From contig JACRIR010000201.1 of NCBI GenBank assembly GCA_016215705.1, positions 1 through 18,425 on the forward strand: 18,425 nt of DNA, read 5' to 3'. This document shows positions 1-5,896 of the stretch, piece by piece. The position numbers and the translations under genes were made by a program. This DNA is from Candidatus Poribacteria bacterium. GTDB taxonomy: Bacteria > Abyssobacteria > SURF-5. The first letter of the stretch is position 1, and every line of letters starts with the position of its first letter. Below the pieces are notes generated by a model that did not search any database, had not been told where the DNA came from, and saw only the letters and a list, made by a program, of their open reading frames with translations.

Positions 1-1
1 A

Positions 2-178
2 ACGTGGTTTCATCAAGAGGTGTTGGATGAGATTCTCGAAGAACGAATACCGCCGCGCAAGTACCGGCATATTCCCAGGGCTGTCAAACGTCGCGTGTCA
101 CCATTCCCCGCTCGGCCCAAGAATTATCAGAGCGGCAGAGCGAGCGGCAGGAAACCAAACGTAGCAATGCTTAAGTGA
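2..178 (+). CDS. Transposase, C-terminal fragment (IS4-like DDE family)
   Basis: This is an open frame entering from the left window edge and ending at TGA 176-178. It encodes about 58 residues. The stretch RKYRHIPRAVKRRVSPFP followed by RPKNY resembles the basic C-terminal tail of IS4-type DDE transposases, where an 'R.PR.VKRK.S.FP' motif follows the last catalytic segment. The catalytic DDE residues would lie outside the window, so activity cannot be judged. The frame ends just where the truncated start of a minus-strand gene (178-204) begins, which suggests the insertion sequence landed inside that gene. No terminal inverted repeat could be confirmed. The family call rests on this short tail only. 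Confidence 0.6.
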   Translation, partial: TWFHQEVLDEILEERIPPRKYRHIPRAVKRRVSPFPARPKNYQSGRASGRKPNVAMLK

Positions 179-204
179 ACAGTATTGAGTCTGGCGTTCA
201 TCAT
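178..204 (-). pseudogene. 5' remnant of the ATPase's downstream partner gene (possibly DUF4276/TOPRIM-like)
   Basis: On the minus strand the ATPase stop codon overlaps an ATG in an ATGA arrangement (stop 201-203, ATG 202-204), as expected for translational coupling. The reading begins MMNARLNTV and then runs into what looks like transposon-end sequence. Many ATPases of this type are followed by an overlapping gene for a DUF4276 (TOPRIM-like) protein that starts in a similar way (M-x-R-L-x-I-x-V-E-G). Only about nine residues remain, so the family is an inference. The junction with the transposase fragment lies near 178-180. Confidence 0.3.
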
Positions 205-812
205 GGTCGGCCCCCAATTACGTTCTTCTCCCAGAGCTCGGAAAGCGAGTATTCCTGCAACCAGTCCTCCAGCGTCTTTTCGTCCAGCCGTTGAAACGAA
301 GACTCGCGATCTTTTCGGTTGACCACAACAATGTCATTCGGTTCGAAGCAATCAATGAGCGGCATTGACTGCGTGGCAACGACCACTTGCGTCTTGGTTG
401 AGACACTTCGTATTAGTCCACCGACCACATTAATGGCGTAAGGGTGCAGGCCCAGTTCGGGCTCATCCAGGAGCAGCACGTCCGGGAGGTTCCTTTCGGG
501 CTGCAGGAGGAGAGTTACCAGCGCAATCGCCCGCAGCATACCGTCAGCAGCCTGCGAAGCGTCAAAGATTCGGTCGCAATTTCGTTCTCGCCATTTCAGC
601 AATATGCTATTGTCGTCGACATCCAACTCGAAATCGGCGAAGAATGGCAAAATGAGACGAATTGTTTCCACGATCCGAAAGTAGCGCTTGCTCTCGTTTT
701 CTTTCAATCGCAGCAAGAAAGGTGCAATGTTGGCCGCATCCTCCTTGAGATAGCGGTTGTCTTCTTTGCTCCATTTCCCGCGTATTCTGGCGGTACTTGA
801 GGTGTTGTGAAA
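201..812 (-). pseudogene. AAA/ABC-type ATPase, 5'-truncated (C-terminal half only)
   Basis: This is the C-terminal half of a predicted SMC/ABC-like ATPase of the AAA_15/AAA_21 type, found in phage-defence and nuclease-partner modules. Visible parts are the ABC signature region (ASQAADGMLRAIALV), Walker B (DVLLLDEPELGLHP) and the H-switch strand (VVVATQSMPLID). The natural C-terminus LWEKNVIGGRP is intact. The N-terminal half with Walker A is missing. The frame stays open to an ATG at 956, but residues upstream of about FHNTSSTARI read like translated spacer DNA (a GATTGCGGATTGCGGG-type stretch), so I place the break near 812. The loss of the nucleotide-binding P-loop makes it non-functional. 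Its 3' neighbour is also broken, so the whole module looks dead. Confidence 0.7.
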
Positions 813-1522
813 CTGGTGAGAGAAAGGGAACGAGGGCCAATCGATTGCGGATTGCGGGTTTGGGATTGAACAAGAAAGAAGGAATCGAAGAGGAAGGCGC
901 ACAAGAATCGATGGATCACGAAATTTGCAAATTACATGAATAAAGAAGTTCACCAACTTGGACTGATTTACACAGATTTCAGGGAAAACAAGAGGAAATC
1001 ACGACAGAGCTTTATGGTTTCGAACGCGAGTAGCACAGCGCGGCGGTGGCGCAACTTTGCTGTAATGAATCGACTCGAGGCTGGCTGATAGAGGGCGTTC
1101 CGTCGAAACATTGATCAAAGGGTAGGCACGGAGGCCTGGCTCTACAACAGTAGTTGTCCGAAGGAGGTAATTTGGCCAAGGGAACGACCACTCACAGAGG
1201 CATTCTCGATGAGGAAACTTCTGGCCATCAAATTGCCAAAACTTGTGCCCAAGAATCCGGGTGCGTTACACCTTTGCAAAAGTGGGAACGTCGCCGAATC
1301 AATGCTATGCTATTTAGGAAACGTCAGGAATTAGGACAGAGATGTCTCAGCATGTGAGCGACGCCAGGGGCAGCAAGGGGCAGGAGGAGTGTGATCGGAT
1401 GTGATCATCAACAATCTGGAATTCAACGTGCGAGTGGTGGGCAGCGGGGTTCCCTAGTACTCGCGTTTGAAATCGTGAATTCTTGTTGTGATTTCGCACG
1501 ACACCCTATATGGAAATCACAA

Positions 1523-1542
1523 GGGCGCAATGAATTGCGCCC
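1523..1542. repeat. Palindromic repeat, type B (single copy)
   Basis: The arms GGGCGCAA/TTGCGCCC flank the loop TGAA. With its flanks (about 1514-1549) it is the reverse complement of the right half of the composite element at 14496-14593; both share the context TTGTGATT on one side and CTAC on the other. Confidence 0.8.
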
Positions 1543-1560
1543 CTACAGACAAGAATGAAG

Positions 1561-1599
1561 AAAATCGGGGACACGATGTCGCATCGTGTCCCCGATTTT
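1561..1599. repeat. Perfect 18-bp-arm hairpin
   Basis: The arms 1561-1578 and 1582-1599 are perfectly complementary around a 3-nt TCG loop; each arm carries the core CGGGGACACGATG. Read on the minus strand the hairpin is followed by TTTTCTTC, so it could end transcription from the MBL operon about 125 bp upstream. It could equally be a dispersed palindromic element. Confidence 0.8.
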
Positions 1600-1604
1600 C
1601 TGAG

Positions 1605-1620
1605 GCGCGATTCATCGCGC
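1605..1620. repeat. Palindromic repeat, type A core
   Basis: GCGCGAT-TC-ATCGCGC is the reverse complement of the core of the type A palindrome found at 12019-12038 and 14516-14535. It is six bases from the preceding hairpin. Confidence 0.65.
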
Positions 1621-1699
1621 ACGATATGTTCTGTTTGGCTGCGGCCGTGCCACACTGCGGAACCCCTCCGATGGCACAGAATCGGATTCCCGATGTTGG

Positions 1700-1721
1700 T
1701 AGTCCGCGAAATACGCGGCTA
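1700..1721 (-). terminator. Possible weak terminator hairpin after the MBL gene
   Basis: TAG-t-CCGCG / CGCGG-CTA pairs around AAATA directly behind the MBL stop codon (1724-1726). There is no U-tract after it on the minus strand, so strong intrinsic termination is doubtful. Confidence 0.3.
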
Positions 1722-1723
1722 TT

Positions 1724-2440
1724 CTATTCGAAAGGGATCAATTCCTCGGCATTGAAGGGCTTGCCGTGGGAGGGATAGATCAGCTTTGCGCCTTCTCTTT
1801 TCAGCTTTAGCCAGCTTTGAGACGTTTGTTTCCTGTCATTGACATATATCGGTTTGTGTCCGATTAGGCAGAATTTCATGAAGTTCATGGCGGCATCGCC
1901 GACAAGGGCGCTCCCATCGTCGAGGATGACGGAAATGGAATCAGATGTGTGCCCCGGCGTGTGGATTATTTTGCCATTGATGCCCAGACTCCTCAAGAGT
2001 TCGTTATCGTCTCCTTTGATAACGATATCTTTTCCCCTCAGGTGAACCGGAGGGAATGCGAAGCCGGTCCGATGGATGACTGCCGTGTATGCCGCCATGA
2101 CGGTCTTTGTGCCGAGGTTTATTGCTTTACCATCGGGATCGGACTGTCCGGCAGCCAGATGCGGCAGCGCCTTTTCATGCACAATTAATGCGGCGTCGGT
2201 GTGTTTCAGCAACTCGCTTGCGGCGCCTGCATGATCGTCGTGATGATGCGTCAACAGCAGATACTTTATGTCGGAGACATCCACGCTCTCTTCTTTCAAC
2301 GCTTTTGCAAGGGCCTCGTATTTTCCCGGATAAGGGGTATCCACCAACAGGTATCCTCCCTTACACGTCAGCAGAAAGCAATTCGTGACGGACACTTTCA
2401 GCGGTATGACTCTATTTGATAACACGATGTTTCTCTTCAT
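1724..2440 (-). CDS. MBL-fold metallo-hydrolase
   Basis: A 238-residue protein of the metallo-beta-lactamase superfamily, a cytoplasmic di-metal hydrolase with unknown substrate. The full ligand set is visible: THHHDDHAG (His65, His67, Asp69, His70), His164 in TPGHTSDS, Asp182 in GDAAM and His225 in YPSHGKPF. The fold starts with the usual N-terminal strands (NCFLLTCKGGYLLVDTPYPG). The frame is open to an ATG at 2474-2476 that abuts the upstream gene's stop, but the ATG at 2438-2440 has a GGAG eight bases upstream and gives the usual family N-terminus, so I chose it. The gene follows the membrane protein at 2477 with a 36-bp gap, so the two are likely co-transcribed. No signal peptide is seen. 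Confidence 0.88.
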   Translation of the reverse strand: MKRNIVLSNRVIPLKVSVTNCFLLTCKGGYLLVDTPYPGKYEALAKALKEESVDVSDIKYLLLTHHHDDHAGAASELLKHTDAALIVHEKALPHLAAGQSDPDGKAINLGTKTVMAAYTAVIHRTGFAFPPVHLRGKDIVIKGDDNELLRSLGINGKIIHTPGHTSDSISVILDDGSALVGDAAMNFMKFCLIGHKPIYVNDRKQTSQSWLKLKREGAKLIYPSHGKPFNAEELIPFE

Positions 2441-2476
2441 GACGGCGTCTCCGAGTTGTCTGGTGAGACAAATCAT

Positions 2477-3205
2477 TTACGCTTTGCGTATTGTTGCACA
2501 CTCCGGTTTAGTATTTCGCGCCCATATGAGATTGACACCTAGAGCGACTGCCCATAAAGCAACAAAATCCGAGCCCTGACGATTAGCTAAGAAAGCTCCA
2601 GGAGCGCCAAACAATTCCAAATTGCCATAGAAGATTACTATGCTAAGAACTACGCCTAAAACGGCTATCCATTTATTAATTATTCTTGTCTTTAATATTG
2701 CTATGCTAAAAAACAGCAACCAAAAAAACATAAAAGTAAACTGTACATGTTCTGCAATTGACTCACCGACATACGTGTTAAAAGCTTCGAAAACCAAATC
2801 GATTGTTTTAGGATCATAGATACCCTCAGCCCGCAACCTGGCCAAGAAAGGGAATAGAAATGTATAGCGGATAATCCCGGCATACAAACAAATGCCAACT
2901 ACCATTCCGCAATATTGTCCTAAATAGCCCCAAATATCATCACCAGCCAACTGAAAAATCTTTCTCAGCAATAGCGAAAGGAAAAATATGCATATGCCTG
3001 CTCCGCCTACACCAATATAATAGAGATATGGAACTAAATTACGCGTTTCATAGAGTTTCCCCAAAATCACTTGAGGGGTTTCACGAATGATTTCAGGATA
3101 ACCAAAGATTTTACCCAGAAATAGAAAGCATATTGTAGCGATGACCCCCGCAGAAATTGACAGGATGCCAGAAACAATAAATAGAACCTTATTATTTGTT
3201 TCCAT
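2477..3205 (-). CDS. Six-helix membrane protein, DUF4386-like
   Basis: A 242-residue integral inner-membrane protein. Hydrophobic segments lie near residues 8-30, 58-80, 93-115, 153-171, 178-196 and 213-229, giving about six helices. The pattern (ILSISAGVIATI at the start, a loop with tyrosines after helix 2, the ending VALWAVALGVNLIWA) is like the DUF4386 family, whose function is unknown to me. The ATG at 3203-3205 has GAGGGG about ten bases upstream. Codon use is visibly AT-richer than in the flanking genes, suggesting later acquisition. It is the first gene of a two-gene unit with the MBL hydrolase and sits behind the strong promoter at 3392-3420. The DUF assignment is from general pattern, not a search. 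Confidence 0.75.
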   Translation of the reverse strand: METNNKVLFIVSGILSISAGVIATICFLFLGKIFGYPEIIRETPQVILGKLYETRNLVPYLYYIGVGGAGICIFFLSLLLRKIFQLAGDDIWGYLGQYCGMVVGICLYAGIIRYTFLFPFLARLRAEGIYDPKTIDLVFEAFNTYVGESIAEHVQFTFMFFWLLFFSIAILKTRIINKWIAVLGVVLSIVIFYGNLELFGAPGAFLANRQGSDFVALWAVALGVNLIWARNTKPECATIRKA

Positions 3206-3391
3206 TTTTGTGCGTCCCCTCTTATGTATTGTAAATGAATTTCACCTAGTCAACTACACGCTTACGATCAGGCGATACATCGAGGTCATTCGGAAAGAGC
3301 CGGTTCCGAAGCTCGAAACCTCATTGACCGTCTGGGCGGCGCGTCGTAAAGACCTCGCGTCTCGTGTCTTCCCTGAGACGACCTCGCCAGT

Positions 3392-3420
3392 ATTATATGA
3401 TACACATCTCATATTGTCAA
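3392..3420 (-). promoter_or_regulatory. Consensus sigma70 promoter with operator-like dyad
   Basis: On the minus strand a perfect TTGACA (3415-3420) and a perfect TATAAT (3392-3397) are separated by exactly 17 bp. Transcription would start near 3385 and read the DUF4386-like gene after a leader of about 180 nt. The spacer region carries a dyad ATATGA-8-TCATAT (3395-3414), well placed for a repressor. The divergent TetR-family protein is the obvious candidate, by inference. A second dyad, TGAGA-GTGG-TCTCA (3430-3443), lies just upstream of the -35. Confidence 0.75.
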
Positions 3421-3451
3421 GTCCTAATGTGAGAGTGGTCTCATTTTTGTG

Positions 3452-3487
3452 TTGCAGCTTTTGCGTCGATTTGGTATCATCATATGA
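3452..3487 (+). promoter_or_regulatory. Possible promoter of the TetR-family gene
   Basis: TTGCAG (3452-3457) lies 17 bp from TATCAT (3475-3480), a weak -35 and good -10. It is followed directly by the palindrome TCATATGA (3480-3487), whose half-site resembles the TCATAT arm of the dyad in the opposing promoter. A further dyad, AATGAC-5-GTCATT, is at 3602-3618 in the leader. Confidence 0.4.
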
Positions 3488-3524
3488 GTGGAGCGCGGGG
3501 CGGAGATGGGAAAGAGGAATGTTT

Positions 3525-3610
3525 CTTAAGACGAGCGACGAAGAATCTCTCATTTTCTCGTGAAGTTGAGCCTGTAAACGGAGAATCTTGGCTTCGCTCA
3601 GAATGACATA
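3525..3610. repeat. Degenerate inverted repeat (GAATCT...TTCGCTCAGAATGACA)
   Basis: GAGCGACGAAGAATCTCTC near 3534-3552 is roughly the reverse complement of GAGAATCTTGGCTTCGCTCA at 3581-3600. The right half ends in CTTCGCTCAGAATGACA, a phrase I recall from dispersed elements in many environmental genomes. It forms the leader of the TetR gene. The recollection is unverified. Confidence 0.4.
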
Positions 3611-3680
3611 TGGTCATTACCTTCTCGGCAACACGCCGTCAAGGCCCTGACCCCCGCGGGAGAGACAGGAGAAAGGAAGT

Positions 3681-4388
3681 ATGAGCAAGAGGACCAAGAG
3701 GGCCGCAAAGTCTGCGGCAAGAGTGCCCGTTCAGGACAGGGGAATCAAGACGAGAATGGCGCTTATGGAGGCCGGCAAGAAGGCGTTTGCGAAGTATGGC
3801 TATCACGACGTTATCGCCGACCAGATCGCGAAGGAGGCTGGGGTGGCCGTGGGGAGCTTCTATGCCTATTTCAACAACAAGCGGGACCTTTTTCTCGAGG
3901 TGATTGATGAAATCACGACAAAGAGCGCAGACGTGATCAATGAGTCTCTGCGGCAGATTTTTCTCAGGAGAAGCCAGAACATAGAACATTGGATTCGGAA
4001 GATGATTGTCGTACTGGTGGACATACACAAGGAATCAGAGAGTCTCTTGAGGGAGTTGCTTCGCATGTCGCTTTATGATGAAGAAGCCAGGGCGCGGCTG
4101 GAACAAATAGACAGACTTGTTCGACAGCTTATCGAGGCGGCGCTCGAGGATATGGTCGGCGCGACCAGAAAAAGGGAGAGAGAAAGCATTGCATATGTGT
4201 TTTATTACGCGGCCGAGGGAGTTGTTCACCAAATGGTTCTCGAAAGAGGGGAGATTGACGAAAAGAGGGTGATTCGAGAGCTTTCGAAACTGCTTGCGGC
4301 CCGAATCAAAGACAGATTTGGAGTAAAAGAGCCGCGAGAAAAGAGGGGGCAGCGGCCCCGCGAGGGAAGGGGGGCCGACGGGAAATGA
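3681..4388 (+). CDS. TetR/AcrR-family transcriptional regulator
   Basis: A 235-residue DNA-binding repressor. The N-terminal TetR domain is clear: RMALMEAGKKAFAKYGYHDV, then the helix-turn-helix at about residues 44-66 (IADQIAKEAGVAVGSFYAYF) and NKRDLFLEVI. The rest is the helical ligand-binding and dimer domain. The ATG at 3681 follows GGAGAAAGGAAG. The last 20 or so residues (after DRFGVKEP) are basic and low-complexity and are encoded by purine-rich spacer-like DNA, so the original stop may have been lost. It faces the DUF4386/MBL unit across 475 bp holding dyads in both promoters, so it probably controls that unit and itself. It may also act on the hydrolase at 4786. The ligand is unknown. 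Confidence 0.9.
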   Translation: MSKRTKRAAKSAARVPVQDRGIKTRMALMEAGKKAFAKYGYHDVIADQIAKEAGVAVGSFYAYFNNKRDLFLEVIDEITTKSADVINESLRQIFLRRSQNIEHWIRKMIVVLVDIHKESESLLRELLRMSLYDEEARARLEQIDRLVRQLIEAALEDMVGATRKRERESIAYVFYYAAEGVVHQMVLERGEIDEKRVIRELSKLLAARIKDRFGVKEPREKRGQRPREGRGADGK

Positions 4389-4616
4389 TGAATGGAGAAG
4401 AGGGGAAGTGCCTAAAGTGAGCTAGAGTGCCTAATGTTAGAGAGAAAAAAGAGGCGAAGAGGGAACCGAAATGCAAGGCAGGCGAAAGGAGCAAGGCGAA
4501 AGGGAAATCTCACCACAAAGAGAGACATGGGGGAAAAGTATACTGCCGGCAAGGAATGATGAATGGGGAAAAGTGCGAAGTGTGTAAAGTTAGCTGAAGT
4601 GTCTAAAGTTGGAAAG
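4384..4616. repeat. Purine-rich spacer with a duplicated ~61-bp unit
   Basis: Two diverged copies (4384-4444 and 4555-4616) share AATGATGAATGG at the start, then GAAGTG..TAAAGT.AGCT..AGTG.CTAA.GTT. Between them is a GGCGAAAGG-type tract (4480-4507), also seen in other spacers of this window. The first copy begins two bases before the stop codon of the TetR gene. No gene is seen in 4389-4785. Confidence 0.65.
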
Positions 4617-4785
4617 AAGCTAGAAGCGGAGGGGGCCGAGTGGAACGCGCGGGGTTCGAGTCGCGAGTGGCGGGTCGGAACCCAAGAAAAACGGCGGGAA
4701 TGGGGCGGCCACCAATACGCCGAGAGAAAGGCGGAACAGGGGAAGAGGGCAGCAGTGATCTCATAAAGAAGGGGAAGAAGACCAC

Positions 4786-5712
4786 TTGAAGACAGACTAT
4801 TGGCGGGTTTACTACCACAAAGAGGTTGCCGAGCGCAGCGACAGAATTCGTGAGGAGCACACAATTCAATCGACAGGAGTGGATATTCATATTGACGTGT
4901 ATCCACACCGGAAGTCTGATGCGCCTGTAGTGATCTTCAATCATGGAGCGGCAGGCTATTGCCGGTTATTCGTGCAATTAGCGCTGTCATTCAACGAGCA
5001 CGGTTACACCGTGGTTTTGCCCGACCAGCGTGGTCAGGGGCTATCCGGCGGCAGGAGAGGCGACTACACCGTTTCAGAGTGTGTTCGAAACATTGTGGAT
5101 GCGGCTCATTGGGCCAAGAATCGTTTTCACACCCCGCTTTTTATCGCCGGCGGAAGCGTAGGGGGCGCCCTAACGTACTACGCGGCCACATCCGGCGCGC
5201 CTGCGGACGCGATCGCCTGTCTCAATCTCTTTGACTTTGGAAACGGAACGGACGGGATAAGGATTTCGCGTCTTGCCTGCCTGGCGCGCTATTCCAGCAT
5301 CATAAAACTGCTGAACACAGGAATGATTCTGCTGAGTCCGCTGGCCGGGATGCGCGTGCCCTTTCGCTGGATGGGCGCTTTTGAGAAACTGATGGATGAG
5401 CGCGACTCGGTATTTCAGGGTCAGTGGGACGCCGATCCTGTGCCGCCCCGTTTGGTAAGCATTCGTTCATTGGCAAGCAATCTTACGACTGCTCCGAGAA
5501 TAGTATTTGAGAATAACAGATTGCCCGTCCTCGTAATAAACCAGAGTCTGGATAGAATGGTTGATAGCGATGTCACCCGGCGCAACTATGAACGGCTCAA
5601 AGGGCCGAAGCGATACTTTGAAGTGTCTTTTGGTCATTGGTCGAGCCAGCCCGAATTCTGGGAGACTATAGTTCAGGTGTGCGATGAGTGGTTCAGAAAT
5701 TGCGGGCACTAG
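4786..5712 (+). CDS. Alpha/beta hydrolase (serine-aminopeptidase S33 / Hydrolase_4 type)
   Basis: A 308-residue alpha/beta-hydrolase, likely an esterase, lipase or lysophospholipase-like enzyme. The nucleophile elbow is GGSVGG (Ser124). The oxyanion strand is NHGAAGY (residues 52-58), followed by the typical DQRGQGLSGGRRGDYT. The acid is probably Asp256 or Asp260 (INQSLDRMVDSD) and the base His284 (SFGHW). There is no signal peptide. The start is a TTG at 4786-4788 behind a GGGGAAG purine run; no ATG lies between the upstream stop and conserved sequence, so the exact start is uncertain. The gene is co-directional with the TetR gene 397 bp upstream, but the spacer argues against a tight operon. 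The substrate cannot be told from sequence. Confidence 0.85.
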   Translation: MKTDYWRVYYHKEVAERSDRIREEHTIQSTGVDIHIDVYPHRKSDAPVVIFNHGAAGYCRLFVQLALSFNEHGYTVVLPDQRGQGLSGGRRGDYTVSECVRNIVDAAHWAKNRFHTPLFIAGGSVGGALTYYAATSGAPADAIACLNLFDFGNGTDGIRISRLACLARYSSIIKLLNTGMILLSPLAGMRVPFRWMGAFEKLMDERDSVFQGQWDADPVPPRLVSIRSLASNLTTAPRIVFENNRLPVLVINQSLDRMVDSDVTRRNYERLKGPKRYFEVSFGHWSSQPEFWETIVQVCDEWFRNCGH

Positions 5713-5807
5713 TCTTTGGACGGCGGCCTTTTTCCCTTCTTTTGCCTCACCAACAAAATGTTGTTTGCCAGCCGATGACAGAGCGCAGTTCAGGAACAGA
5801 GAATCCT

Positions 5808-5844
5808 TTGACTGTGAAGAAAGAGTGTGTTAATCTATAGATTA
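5808..5844 (+). promoter_or_regulatory. Promoter/operator candidate of the sensor kinase
   Basis: TTGACT (5808-5813) is followed after 17 bp by a perfect 14-bp palindrome TAATCTATAGATTA (5831-5844) that occupies the -10 position. The -10 itself (TAATCT) is poor, as in promoters that need an activator or overlap an operator. The kinase ATG is 53 bp further on. Confidence 0.45.
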
Positions 5845-5896
5845 GTTGGCGCAATGCACTGTCCTGCCTGAGACTTCTTAAGGGAGGGAAACAAGA

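Larger units (their letters stand above)
957..1723. other. Gene-free spacer with several hairpins
   Basis: There is no convincing gene here; short frames such as 1154-1357 look random. The distal half holds three palindromes: the B-type repeat at 1523-1542, the 18-bp hairpin at 1561-1599 and the A-type repeat core at 1605-1620. A small hairpin follows the minus-strand MBL gene at 1700-1721. The first half (957-1500) shows nothing I can name and could be decayed coding DNA. Confidence 0.6.

Noticed and set aside
1154-1357. Small open frame (67 aa) in the left spacer
   Set aside because: It has a non-ATG start, no recognisable motif, and no support from context. I treat it as chance or decayed sequence.
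1500-1620. CRISPR array
   Set aside because: The palindromes differ from each other and show no regular repeat-spacer pattern; no cas gene is present.
4412-4906. Minus-strand open frame (164 aa) over the purine-rich spacer
   Set aside because: Its composition (runs of S, F, P, L) is the translation of the CT-rich strand of low-complexity repeats and it overlaps the alpha/beta hydrolase start.
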